A stretch of 64,000 bases of DNA from Streptomyces yatensis (lineage in GTDB: Bacteria; Actinomycetota; Actinomycetes; Streptomycetales; Streptomycetaceae). The notes under the pieces are model-generated. The model was not told the DNA's origin. It did no database searches and saw only the letters and a program-made list of their open reading frames with translations. Below, piece by piece: positions 1 through 8,994 of this stretch (position 1 is the first letter of the stretch; every line of letters starts with the position of its first letter). A program made the position numbers and the translations under genes. The stretch lies in NCBI RefSeq assembly GCF_018069625.1, contig NZ_CP072941.1:806001-870000 (forward strand), given 5' to 3'.

Positions 1-41
1 CCTGTGCAGGGAGAGTGGGGGTTCGGTGGGCAGCATCGGTG

Positions 42-2153
42 TCACCCCGGGGTTCCGTCGTCGAGCAGATGGGCGTGCGGGCCCAGTTCGGCCGGGCGGA
101 GGAGGCGGGCCTCGCGCTGGAACTGGCGGGCCACCCCGCGGACGATGTGGCGCATCTCGATCGTAGCGCCGCCGCTGTCCGCCGCGCCCAGGGCCGCCGC
201 GCGGGCCGCCGCGGCGATGGCGGCGCCCGTCATGTCCAGGCGGGCCAGGGCGTCCAGGTCCACGTCGGGCGCGAGCGGGGCCTCCTCGGGGAAGGCAAGG
301 CGCCACAGTCTGCGGCGTTCGGCGGCAGCCGGGCGGGGGAAGTGGACGACGAAGTGGAAGCGCCGGGTGAAGGCCGGGTCGATGTTGTCCTTCAGATTGC
401 TGGTCAGGATGACCAGGCCGTCGCTGGCCTCCAGGCGCTGCAGCAGATAGCCGACTTCCAGGTTGGCGTAGCGGTCGGTGCCGTGCTTCACCTCGCCGCG
501 CTTGCCGAACAGGGCGTCGGCCTCGTCGAAGAGCAGCACGGCGTGGCTCTCCTCGGCCTGCCGGAACGCGATCTCCATGTTCTTCTCCGTCTCCCCCACC
601 CATTTGGAGACGACCTGGGCGAGGTCCACCTTGAGCAGTTCCAGGCCGAGCATGCCGGTGACGATCTCGGCGGACATGGTCTTGCCGGTCCCGGGCTCAC
701 CGGTGAAGAGCGCCTTGACCCCGCCGTGCCCCGAGCGGCGGGCGAAGCCCCAGCTCTCGGCGATCCGGGGCCAGGCGCGGAAGGCGGAGGCGATCTCCAG
801 GATCTGGCGGAACTGGACATCGGGCAGGACCAGGTCCCCGACGGTGCGCCGGGGCGTGATCGCGTGGACGGCGCTGCCGCTGCGGCCGCGGGTGACGGTG
901 GCGATGGCGGGCTCGACATGGTCGGCGACCGGCTCCGGATGTCCGTTGCCGGCCAGGCGTGCCCCGGCGTCCGCGACCGAGGCGACGGCGCGCAGTTCGC
1001 CGCCGCTCATCCGGTAGCGGACGGCGAGGTCTTCGAGGAGGGTTCCGGTCAGGTCCGGGAGCGCGGCCGACCACATCGCCCGGCGCTCGGTGAACCCGGG
1101 GACGGGCACGGTGAGTTCGGCGTAGGCGCGCACCGCGAGCAGGCCCGCCGGGCGCCAGGGCTTCAGGCCGGTCAGACACACCGGCACGCGCGAGCGCAGC
1201 AGCGCGGCGGTCACCGCGTCGGCGGCTGGCCCCTGCTGCTCGCCGTGCAGGTCGTCGGTGGGGATCCACAGCACGGCGCCCAGTGCGGCGGCCGTCCGCA
1301 GATCGGCCTCGGGGTCGGCGGTCAGGGTGCGCAGCGGCGCCCCGGCGGCCCGGGCCAGCGCCTGTACGGCGTCGAGCTGGCCGTCGGGCGGGCAGCCCCA
1401 CAGCCCCGCCAGGTCGAGGTCGCCGGAGCCCAGCGCCCGGCCCAGCCGGATGAGCCGGTCCGAGGAGAGGTACGGGGACAGCACGCGCGGCTCCGGCGGT
1501 GCGACCTCGCCGGGGTCGTGGCCGAGCAGTCCCACGTCGCCGCCCCAGCCCAGCAGGAAGTCCAGCACCCCGGGTCCGGGTACCAGTTCCTGGGCCAGTT
1601 CGACCGCGGCCTCGCCGTGCGCGCGCAGCAGCCCGTACCGGCGCAGCGGCCCGGCCGGGCCGAGGGAGCGGCGCAGGGCGAGGCGGGCCGGCGCGGTGTC
1701 CGCGCCCACGGTCACCAGCAACTCCACGCTCGGCAGCCGCCGGTTCAGGTTGTCCACGACGTAGGCGTAGATCCGCTCATAGCCGCGGTCCAGTTCGGGC
1801 GCGACGGTCAGCAGCAGGGCGTCCTGCTCGGCGCGGGTCAGGCCGAACCGGGTGGCGAGCGCGTCCAGCGGCAGGGCCGTGCCCTCGGCGCAGGCGCGCC
1901 GCCTCAGGTCCCGTTCGGCTTCCGGCTCGGGCTGACGGGGGGCGCACGGCTCGGCCATGGTGTCGGTGAAGGCGTGCACCTCGCCCAGCAGCACCTCGAC
2001 CTGTTCGTCGGTCACGCAGTACGGGGTGAGGTCGGGCCTGGTGAGCCGGGCGGCGAGCGACGCCTGGCGCTCGACGGCGGCCCTGAGCGCCCGGTGCAGG
2101 CCCGCCAGCCGTAGCCGCAGATGCTCGAGCGCTGGTTCGCCCATGTGTCTCAC
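42..2153 (-). CDS. AAA+ ATPase of the eCIS (Pvc15-like)
   Basis: About 703 aa. The C-terminal third is a classical AAA+ module: Walker A GEPGTGKT near residue 485, Walker B LLFDEADALF near residue 543, a sensor-1 stretch LVILTSNLKDNID and an arginine-rich RRFHFVV segment. The N-terminal 450 residues are helical and Ala/Arg/Leu rich, with no domain I recognise. In the eCIS family this ATPase sits at the end of the operon next to the tape-measure gene and is needed for particle assembly. I place the start at a GTG whose last two bases lie in the upstream stop (GTGA overlap); an ATG at 2144 is the alternative. The longer open frame upstream of this overlaps the preceding gene and looks spurious. 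Confidence 0.9.
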   Translation of the reverse strand: MRHMGEPALEHLRLRLAGLHRALRAAVERQASLAARLTRPDLTPYCVTDEQVEVLLGEVHAFTDTMAEPCAPRQPEPEAERDLRRRACAEGTALPLDALATRFGLTRAEQDALLLTVAPELDRGYERIYAYVVDNLNRRLPSVELLVTVGADTAPARLALRRSLGPAGPLRRYGLLRAHGEAAVELAQELVPGPGVLDFLLGWGGDVGLLGHDPGEVAPPEPRVLSPYLSSDRLIRLGRALGSGDLDLAGLWGCPPDGQLDAVQALARAAGAPLRTLTADPEADLRTAAALGAVLWIPTDDLHGEQQGPAADAVTAALLRSRVPVCLTGLKPWRPAGLLAVRAYAELTVPVPGFTERRAMWSAALPDLTGTLLEDLAVRYRMSGGELRAVASVADAGARLAGNGHPEPVADHVEPAIATVTRGRSGSAVHAITPRRTVGDLVLPDVQFRQILEIASAFRAWPRIAESWGFARRSGHGGVKALFTGEPGTGKTMSAEIVTGMLGLELLKVDLAQVVSKWVGETEKNMEIAFRQAEESHAVLLFDEADALFGKRGEVKHGTDRYANLEVGYLLQRLEASDGLVILTSNLKDNIDPAFTRRFHFVVHFPRPAAAERRRLWRLAFPEEAPLAPDVDLDALARLDMTGAAIAAAARAAALGAADSGGATIEMRHIVRGVARQFQREARLLRPAELGPHAHLLDDGTPG

Positions 2154-4024
2154 CCGGCCGAGAAGGTCAGGGTCCGGCCGCCCAGCCAGGCCACGTCGGG
2201 CACATCGGCGAGCAGCCCGCCGCGCAGGAGGTCCGCGTGGCGCCGCCCCATCGGGACGCGGACCCGGACGGCCGCGGCCTCGAACCGCACCGTGGCCTCC
2301 AGGTCGGCGAAGCGGTCCAGGGCCAGGAGCGGATCCGGTGTCTCCCGCTCGCGCCAGAGCGTCCAGGCGATCGTGGACAGGCCGAGCCCGGCGGCCAGCG
2401 TGACGGTGCGCTCCAGACCGCCGTCCTGGGCGAGCGGCACCGCCCGGCGCTCGGTGACCAGGGCGGTCACCAGGTCCGCGCACCGCCGGGCGTGGGCGGG
2501 CAGCTCCGCGGCGAGGCGCATGTCGGGTGCGGCGCCCGGCGCGCTCCACAGTGGTGTGCGCCAGGGCAGCCGCGCCACCGGGTCGCCGCGCAGCGGCCGT
2601 ACGCCGGTGAGGAACGGCACGTCCGCGGAGGCGAGGTCGCTCAGGGTGCCCGGGGGCAGGGGCCCGTCACAGAGCAGCACGGACGGCCGCCCGCAGGACC
2701 GCCAGTGCGGCAGCAGCCCGGCGGCCTCCGCGGCCCAGGCGATCGGGAACATGCCCTGGGCGTCGAGGAGAAACAGCCCGTCGTCGGCGCCGTTGAGCAG
2801 CAGCGGGTCGGCGGGGTCGTGGCCCCGGCACACGGACAGCGCCAGGACGCCGTCGAGGACCGGGAGCGCGGGGCGCACCTGGCGGGCGAAGGCGGTCAGC
2901 CGGTCCTCGTCGAGGGGCGGGGAGAGACCGGCGAAGGCGGCCGCGGCCTCGCTGTCCCGTTCGGCGCGCCGCCAGCCCCGTGCGGTGGCGCCCAGCACCT
3001 TGTACGCCAGGGCCGCCGCGAACAGCGGTGCGTCCTCGGCCAGTTCGACGCCGGACAGGGCGGGCCCGATCGCGTCGAGGTAGCCGATGCGGGCCAGCGG
3101 CCCGGCGAGCAGGAAGGGCAGGGCGGACCACACCTGTACCTCCCCCGTGGTGCGCACTCCGGCGGCGGTGCTCGCCCCGGCGGGGGTACTACGCGCCGCG
3201 CCGGTGCCGCCCACCGCGCCGGACGGCTCCTCGGCGCCCGGGTCGTGCGGTCCTGCCGGGGACCTCGCCAGGCGTACCGCCTCCTCGCGGTCCGCCGACG
3301 CCAGGAGGTCGGCGAGCAGCCTCGGCAGGTCCGCCGCGTCGGCGCCCGCGACCGCCGCGCGCAGCCGCTCGGGCAGCGGCTCGACGGGCCCGGGGCGGTC
3401 GGCCTCGCCGTACGGACCGGCGGGCGGAGGGTCTGCCGCGAGGGCGCGCCCGACGAGTTCGGCGAGCAGCCGGGCGGCCGCCGGGTCGTCGACGCCGAGC
3501 AGGGCGAGCAGATACGCCCGTAGCGACGCGTCCGGCAACAGCGCGAGCAGCGCGTCCAGTTCGCCGCGCTCGGCGAGTTCGGCGAAGAGCGAGGCGGCGC
3601 TCGGGGCGGCCCACGGATCCGGCGCCGCCGCGAAGGACTCCTCGAACGAGAAGGCATCGGGGGCGGGCGCGTCTGCGGGAACCTTCACCATCGGAACCGG
3701 CGCGAAGCGGACCTCGACGGGCGGCCCACCGCCCGCCGTCCGGCCGGACCAGCCGTCCCGGCCCGGCCGGACGGTGACGGTCAGCGGTTCGGTGATCTCC
3801 ACATCCGGCCCGTCGGCCGCCAGCCGCTCGGCGAAGTGGTCCGCCAGCAACTCCGGCAGGGCCTCCACCACCCGGCGGACCAGGCCGCGTGGCTCGGGCC
3901 CCCAGCTCCACCCACCGCGCCGGACCACCGTCACGGTGCACCGGTGCACCGTGATCCCGGCGGGCTCACCGTCGTCGCCGATCCCGCCGGTCCCGCCGGC
4001 GGCCGGCGCGGTGGGCGCGCTCAC
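2150..4024 (-). CDS. Probable eCIS tape-measure protein (CIS_TMP / Pvc14-like)
   Basis: About 624 aa, GTG start overlapping the previous stop by 4 bases. The first 80 residues (ITVHRCTVTV, then LVRRVVEALPELLADHF and DVEITEPLTVTV) have the strand-helix-strand pattern expected at the start of contractile injection system tape-measure proteins. Residues about 120-250 are helical and Ala/Leu rich with acidic patches, followed by a low-complexity Gly/Thr/Ala linker and a C-terminal domain rich in Leu and Arg. Position directly before the AAA+ ATPase matches Pvc14-Pvc15 order. In the family this protein sets tube length inside the particle. The family call rests on position and weak pattern only. 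Confidence 0.6.
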   Translation of the reverse strand: MSAPTAPAAGGTGGIGDDGEPAGITVHRCTVTVVRRGGWSWGPEPRGLVRRVVEALPELLADHFAERLAADGPDVEITEPLTVTVRPGRDGWSGRTAGGGPPVEVRFAPVPMVKVPADAPAPDAFSFEESFAAAPDPWAAPSAASLFAELAERGELDALLALLPDASLRAYLLALLGVDDPAAARLLAELVGRALAADPPPAGPYGEADRPGPVEPLPERLRAAVAGADAADLPRLLADLLASADREEAVRLARSPAGPHDPGAEEPSGAVGGTGAARSTPAGASTAAGVRTTGEVQVWSALPFLLAGPLARIGYLDAIGPALSGVELAEDAPLFAAALAYKVLGATARGWRRAERDSEAAAAFAGLSPPLDEDRLTAFARQVRPALPVLDGVLALSVCRGHDPADPLLLNGADDGLFLLDAQGMFPIAWAAEAAGLLPHWRSCGRPSVLLCDGPLPPGTLSDLASADVPFLTGVRPLRGDPVARLPWRTPLWSAPGAAPDMRLAAELPAHARRCADLVTALVTERRAVPLAQDGGLERTVTLAAGLGLSTIAWTLWRERETPDPLLALDRFADLEATVRFEAAAVRVRVPMGRRHADLLRGGLLADVPDVAWLGGRTLTFSAG

Positions 4025-4551
4025 GTCACCCTCACCTTCCCCAGCCGGCCCGCCCAGCCGGCCGCGAGCACCAGCACACCGTGCACGCTGCCCGCCCCGA
4101 GGGTCACCGGCAGTTTCACCTGCGTCTGCTGGGCGGGGATCTCCCCGGCGAGCACATGGGTGTCCTGCTCGTCGGAGATCAGGGCGACCACGGGGGTGGG
4201 GCGGGCCACGGCGACCTGCACGGTGACGGTGAGCCCGTCCGTGGCCAGCGCGATGCCCTCGGTCCACGACGCGAGCCGTACCAGCGCCGGTTTGGGCTTG
4301 CCCTCGGACGTCACCTCGACCCCGAAGGCCAACGGCTCGCCGAGGACCGCCGGTTCGTCGTCCACGGCCGCCACGGCGAGGTCCCGGGCGCTCAGCGGAA
4401 GGGCCGCGACGCGGCCTCCGTCCAGGGACACGCGCAACGGCAGCGCGCGGCCGACGAGTGCGGCCACCTCGTCCGGGGCACCGGTGCCGGTCAGGGCCAG
4501 CGCGCCCACGACGTGGCCGGTGTCGGCGGCGTACACCACGGAAAGCGCCAT
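4021..4551 (-). CDS. Unknown eCIS protein, 176 aa
   Basis: I do not recognise this family. It is a beta-rich, Val/Ala-rich protein beginning MALSVVYAADTGHVVGALAL, with alternating hydrophobic strands throughout and no membrane segment, signal peptide or cysteine. The C-terminus (VHGVLVLAAGWAGRLGKVRV) looks like an Ig-like or jelly-roll strand pair. It starts 2 bases after the previous gene and overlaps the next by 4, so it is translated with the tape-measure protein. Candidate roles are a baseplate or fibre accessory; a small cargo protein cannot be excluded. Confidence 0.7.
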   Translation of the reverse strand: MALSVVYAADTGHVVGALALTGTGAPDEVAALVGRALPLRVSLDGGRVAALPLSARDLAVAAVDDEPAVLGEPLAFGVEVTSEGKPKPALVRLASWTEGIALATDGLTVTVQVAVARPTPVVALISDEQDTHVLAGEIPAQQTQVKLPVTLGAGSVHGVLVLAAGWAGRLGKVRVT

Positions 4552-4553
4552 CG

Positions 4554-5690
4554 TCAGCCACCTCCGTTCGTCGGCGCGACCGTCGCCAGCACGAGGAAGT
4601 CGACCGCTCCGGGCCGTTCGACGACCTCGGCCGTGGCCTTCAGGGGGTCGTACAGGCGCACCCGGCAGCGGACCCGCCGGTCGCCGTCCACGGTGGCCTC
4701 CACCGGGCTGTACAGCGTGGTGTCCCCGAGGGGCGGTGTGCGCGGGGTGAGATGGACATGGATCACGACCCGGCCGTCGGCGACCTGTTCCGGGGTGATG
4801 CCGGACGGTAGCGGCAGCAGCATTCCGTCGGTGGCGGTCCCGGAGGTCACCAGCGTGCTGCCGGCCGGCATCCGGCCGCTGAAGCTGCCCTCGATCGTCA
4901 GATTGCCGTTGGCCGCCACGGTCATCAGCGGGGCGACCGCGCCGCCGCCCTGGTAGAGGCCGAAGACCAGGGTGGGCCGGGCGCCGCCGGACAGGACGAG
5001 GGCGGGCTTGCCCTCCTCGGCCTGCGTGCCGGTCCGCAGGGTCAACGAGCCCGACCGGGCCGAGACGGTGTCCGCGCGCACTCCGGCGAACCGCGCCGCG
5101 ACGCCGCGCGCCGTGGTCTCGACACCGCTGAAGTGGCCGTCCGCCCAGTGGACATAGCCCAGCAGAACCAGCCAGCGGGCGGGCGGATCGGCCGGTGGGG
5201 CGCCGATCGCGGGCGGCTGCTGCTCCGCCGCCAGCCGCTCGTCGCCGCGGCGCCCGAAGAGGATCTGGTACGACTCCTCCACCCGGGTCTTCGTGGCGCC
5301 GCCGGAGCAGGAGACCGGCCCGGGGAGCTGGGCGGGCTCCCGGTCGGCCGCGGTGAGGAAGACCGGGTAGGGCTCGTCCGTCGACTGGTCCGCGCCGTTG
5401 ACCTCTTCGAAGTCGCTCTCGCGCAGCACGACCTGCTCGGTGACGACCACTTCGCGGCCCGTCCCGTCGACGGCGATCCCCGCCGAGACGCTGACCTCGA
5501 CATGGCGGACGCCCGTCAGCGGGTCGGTACGGGGCTCGGTGACGAGGCCGAGCCCTTCGACGATGCCCCACTCGTGCAGGTGCCGCGCGTGCCGGGCGGC
5601 CCCGGCGCGGGCGTACTCCACCGTGGCCGACAGGTCCGCGGCGGCCAGCACCTGGCCCTCGTGGAAGGCGGGGCGCAGGGGGCCCGTCAT
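4554..5690 (-). CDS. eCIS peripheral protein with shared GQ-L--DL N-terminal domain (copy 3)
   Basis: 378 aa, ATG start in an ATGA overlap. The first 90 residues contain FHEGQVLAAADLSATVEYAR, then WGIVEGLGLV and VSVSAGIAVDGTGREVVV. This is the same motif order as in the next two upstream genes, so the three are paralogous over this domain. The remainder (residues 180-378) is beta-rich, with a central segment resembling phage tail-fibre or spike repeats (GNLTIEGSFSGRMPAG) and a C-terminal Ig-like strand set. Likely placement is the baseplate periphery or tail fibres, replacing the Pvc13 fibre that is otherwise not evident. The function is inferred. Confidence 0.75.
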   Translation of the reverse strand: MTGPLRPAFHEGQVLAAADLSATVEYARAGAARHARHLHEWGIVEGLGLVTEPRTDPLTGVRHVEVSVSAGIAVDGTGREVVVTEQVVLRESDFEEVNGADQSTDEPYPVFLTAADREPAQLPGPVSCSGGATKTRVEESYQILFGRRGDERLAAEQQPPAIGAPPADPPARWLVLLGYVHWADGHFSGVETTARGVAARFAGVRADTVSARSGSLTLRTGTQAEEGKPALVLSGGARPTLVFGLYQGGGAVAPLMTVAANGNLTIEGSFSGRMPAGSTLVTSGTATDGMLLPLPSGITPEQVADGRVVIHVHLTPRTPPLGDTTLYSPVEATVDGDRRVRCRVRLYDPLKATAEVVERPGAVDFLVLATVAPTNGGG

Positions 5691-7723
5691 GGCGTCTCAC
5701 CGGGCTTCCGGGTGCGGGGCGAACGGCTGCGTCTGGCCGGGGGCTTGGCGGGTTCGGGCCCCTGCTCCGGCGTCCGGTCAGGCTGATCCGGCTGGTCAGG
5801 TCCCTGATCCGGTCCCTGATCCGCCGCCCGGTCCGATGTGCCTTCGAGGTCCGCGAGGCGGGTCCCGAGCCGTTCCGGCACCTGCTCCTCCAGGTGGCTC
5901 ATCTGCGTCCGGGCGCTGCCCAGTTGGGCGCGCAGCCCCTCCACCGCGGCGGTGAGGTCGGAGACCTGGGTCCTGAGCCGGGCGAGCTCCTGCATGCTGT
6001 CGGTGACTTCGCTGGGGGTCGTGTAGACCTGCTCGTGCAGCGCCTTGGGCGGTGTCTCGCCGGGTGCGGGGGTCAGCAGCAGGGACAGCATCTCCTCCAC
6101 GTCCCCAGTGCGCGGCCAGTCGCCGAGCAGGTCGTCCGCGTACGGGCGCGCCACCGGGCCCTCGGACGGGAGCGTCGGCTTCTCGTGCTGGGGCACGGGC
6201 AGACAGCACACGCGCTCGGCGAGTTCCCGCAGCCGGTAGAGCTTGGGCAGCCACTCGCCGTACGCCGATCCGCCCGGCAGCACCTGCTCCCGGGTGGCCG
6301 AGCAGACCCGTACGACATCGCAGCCGTCCAGCTCCAGGCGCGCGAGCAGGACATCGGTGTCGGTGCAGTCGCCGCACGGCGGGTTGAGCGTGGCGCACGC
6401 CGCGTCGGTCAGGAACCGGCTCAGCGCGGTGCCCAGGACCGCGGCCGCCTCCGCGATCTGCTGCACCTCGGCGACGGTCGCCTTCTCGGTGCTGTCCGGC
6501 GGCGGGGGCGGCAGCAGCGGGGGGACGTCGGCGGCGGCGACGTCCGTGCGCAGCGCGCGGTCGGCGAGGTCGGCGGCCTGGTCCAGCCGGCACAGCAGCC
6601 ACTCCCGGATCAGGCCGAGGTCCGCGCGGAACTCCACCCGCAGCGCGTGGGCGAGCGGCGTTCCCTGGGCCAGCATGCGCACTTCCAGCGGGGCGTCCTG
6701 GTCGCCCCGCTCCGGTACGACGCGGGCCGCGGTCTCGGTGACGACGGCGTGGGCGATCGTGCGGCGCAGCGGGTCCGGCCACGAGGCTTCCCTATCGGCG
6801 CCCTTGAGCCGTTCGCAGGCCGTGCCCAGGACGCCGCGGGCCTCCCGCACGGTGGCGAGGTCCGGGTAGTCCCTTCCGAGCTGCTCCTGTCCGGCCGGGT
6901 CGTAGGTGTCGTAGCGGGCGACGGCGGCGGCCAGCGCGCGGACGTGCTCGGTCATCTCGCGGGCCGTCGGCGGGGAGGGCGGGCCCTCTCCGCCCGCGTT
7001 CTCGCGCAGCCAGGCGAGGGCGGTGGCGTACCGTCCCGCGTCGGCGGCGTCGAAGCGGAAGGCCCGGCCCGTGGCGAGCGACGCGACGGTCAGGGCGTCG
7101 GTGTAGTGGCCGAGCCGCCGGTCGCGGGTGCGGGCCCGGTCGGCCCGTGCGAGGTCGCCGAGGCTCATCAGGAGCCGGGTGCCGGGGTTGTGGCGGTGGT
7201 CCTCGAAGTCGTCGCATTTGACGACGAACTGGAACCCCTCCTGGATCCTGGAGGGCACGCATCCCGGTGAGGGGCAGGGCTCCTCCGTGGCGTACGGGGC
7301 CACCGGCTCGACGGGCAGCTCCCGGTAGCGCACATAGAGCCCGTAGCGGCGCCCGCCCTCATCGTCGCAGTCCTCGCCGCAGTCCACGCCGAGGCCGCTG
7401 ATACGCCGCTCCCGCACCAGGGCCTGGACGTCGACCCGCTCGGTGCAGGGCACCACGATGTCGTTTCCGGCGCAGTCCAGCGCGTGTCCGGGGTGCACCG
7501 CCACGGTTCCGCCGCCGCACGGGTCGCAGGTGACGCCGAGGCCGCAGATGACGCCCGGCCCGTACAGGGAGCGGTTGCGCAGTCTGGCCTTCGCCGTCGT
7601 GTACTCGACCAGCAGGCTGAGATCGTCCTCGGTCAGCAGTTGCCCTGCGAAGAAGCGAGGACGTACGAAGGCGGAGGTCCGGGTGGCGTCGCCACCGCAG
7701 CCGCATCCGCAGTCTGTTCGCAT
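5687..7723 (-). CDS. eCIS peripheral protein with shared domain, Cys-rich, C-terminal coiled coil (copy 2)
   Basis: 678 aa. The protein opens with a cysteine cluster (MRTDCGCGCGGD) followed by RPRFFAGQLLTEDDLSLLVEY, GPGVICGLGV and VAVHPGHALDCAGNDIVVPC, the best copy of the domain shared by this gene and its two neighbours. The middle region is helical and carries further Cys pairs (CGEDCDD, PCGDC, VCCLPVP), which could bind zinc or form disulfides outside the cell. Residues about 570-630 form a heptad-like coiled coil (MQELARLRTQVSDLTAAVEG), and the end is a basic Pro/Arg/Lys tail. I infer a structural role at the baseplate or fibre attachment point. Confidence 0.75.
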   Translation of the reverse strand: MRTDCGCGCGGDATRTSAFVRPRFFAGQLLTEDDLSLLVEYTTAKARLRNRSLYGPGVICGLGVTCDPCGGGTVAVHPGHALDCAGNDIVVPCTERVDVQALVRERRISGLGVDCGEDCDDEGGRRYGLYVRYRELPVEPVAPYATEEPCPSPGCVPSRIQEGFQFVVKCDDFEDHRHNPGTRLLMSLGDLARADRARTRDRRLGHYTDALTVASLATGRAFRFDAADAGRYATALAWLRENAGGEGPPSPPTAREMTEHVRALAAAVARYDTYDPAGQEQLGRDYPDLATVREARGVLGTACERLKGADREASWPDPLRRTIAHAVVTETAARVVPERGDQDAPLEVRMLAQGTPLAHALRVEFRADLGLIREWLLCRLDQAADLADRALRTDVAAADVPPLLPPPPPDSTEKATVAEVQQIAEAAAVLGTALSRFLTDAACATLNPPCGDCTDTDVLLARLELDGCDVVRVCSATREQVLPGGSAYGEWLPKLYRLRELAERVCCLPVPQHEKPTLPSEGPVARPYADDLLGDWPRTGDVEEMLSLLLTPAPGETPPKALHEQVYTTPSEVTDSMQELARLRTQVSDLTAAVEGLRAQLGSARTQMSHLEEQVPERLGTRLADLEGTSDRAADQGPDQGPDQPDQPDRTPEQGPEPAKPPARRSRSPRTRKPGETP

Positions 7724-7725
7724 GA

Positions 7726-8982
7726 TCAGCGCTCCTTCACGAAGAACCAGCTCTCGAAGACGTCCCCGCCCGCGCCGGTGCCGGACGTCCAGGGCCCGAT
7801 GCCCGAGGGCGGGAGGTCACAGCATGCGTCGGCGTGCGCGGCCGAGATGGTCGCACCGGTGTGGATGACCGGGACGCGTCCGCCGACATGCGTGCCGTCG
7901 ACCGGACGGCAGCAGCGGTCCAGGAGAAACGCGGCGCGGACGGTGATCAGTACGCGGTCGCCGTCCTGAAGCGTCTCGCGGGTGGTCTGGCGGTAGCGGA
8001 ACTCCCGGGTGAACTCGTCGCACTCCTCGGCTTCCGGGTCCGGGTCGGCGAAGGCGCCGCCCATGTACCAGGTGGAGGCGTTGCGGCCGCTGCCGCCCTC
8101 GATCACCTGGAGTTCCACCACACCGGGCCGCAGGGTGTCGGACCGTACGTCGGCGGAGAAGCGCACCACGAGCCCGCCGTCCTCGTTCTGGGTGCCGAGG
8201 AGGTCCTTGGCCTCGTCGATGGTGTAGGTGTGTCCGTGGATCCAGTTGATACCGGTGATCACCGTGGGCAGATGGCGGCCGAACGGGCGGCGTACGTTCA
8301 TATGGATCTGGTCGCGGCACACCGGCTCGTACCAGTCCACGCGGTCGATCCTGGCCAGCCACAGCACCGTGTGCTCGCACGCCGAGCAGCAGGTGTCACA
8401 GCGCTCGTCCACCGGTGGTTCGCATCCGGTGACCCGCACCGTGTAGCACTCCTCGGTCCAGCCGAACTCGCAGTCGGAGGTGTCCGCGCAGGCGTCGTTG
8501 TAGACGGCGCGGGTGGGCTCGACGGGCCGCTCGGCGTACTCGATGCCCACCCAGACGGTGTCGGTGTCCCGTTCGTGCGCGGGCAGCGCCTTCCACAGGT
8601 CGATCACGCAGCCGCCGCGCACCACGACCTCGTTGCCCTCGCAGTCCACGGCGAGACCGGGAGTGATCCGCACCTTGGCCCTGCGCCGGGTGCGCTCCGG
8701 CTCGGTGCCGCCCTCCTCGGCGCCCTCCCCGGGCCGGGTGGACTCCTCGGCGGCGTCGTCCGGCGGGCAGTCGTCCTCGTCCCGCGGCACCGGCTCCACT
8801 TGCAGGCCGCACACCACGCCGTAGCCGAGCAGACAGCGCATGCGCAGTCTCAACTTCTCACGGTGGTACTCCTGTTCGCGCTGGAAGTCCCGCGCGCCCA
8901 GCATCTGGCCGTGGAAGTACCGCAGCCGGCGCAGTGGTGGCGCGTCGAACTCCTCGGTCCTCGGTGTTCCTGGCTCGGTCAT
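7726..8982 (-). CDS. eCIS peripheral protein with shared domain (copy 1)
   Basis: 418 aa. Residues 17-130 contain LRRLRYFHGQMLGARDFQRE, LLGYGVVCGLQVEPV and VRITPGLAVDCEGNEVVV, interrupted by an acidic Glu/Asp/Gly insertion. This is the same domain as in the two following genes. A cysteine-rich patch follows (CEPPVDERCDTCCSACEHT), then a beta-rich C-terminal half with two more Cys pairs (DRCCRPVD, ADACCDLPP). No signal peptide or membrane segment. It lies 12 bases after the tail protein I-like gene and 2 before the next copy. Presumed baseplate-periphery or receptor-binding component. Confidence 0.75.
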   Translation of the reverse strand: MTEPGTPRTEEFDAPPLRRLRYFHGQMLGARDFQREQEYHREKLRLRMRCLLGYGVVCGLQVEPVPRDEDDCPPDDAAEESTRPGEGAEEGGTEPERTRRRAKVRITPGLAVDCEGNEVVVRGGCVIDLWKALPAHERDTDTVWVGIEYAERPVEPTRAVYNDACADTSDCEFGWTEECYTVRVTGCEPPVDERCDTCCSACEHTVLWLARIDRVDWYEPVCRDQIHMNVRRPFGRHLPTVITGINWIHGHTYTIDEAKDLLGTQNEDGGLVVRFSADVRSDTLRPGVVELQVIEGGSGRNASTWYMGGAFADPDPEAEECDEFTREFRYRQTTRETLQDGDRVLITVRAAFLLDRCCRPVDGTHVGGRVPVIHTGATISAAHADACCDLPPSGIGPWTSGTGAGGDVFESWFFVKER

Positions 8983-8994
8983 CGCCCCGTCCTC

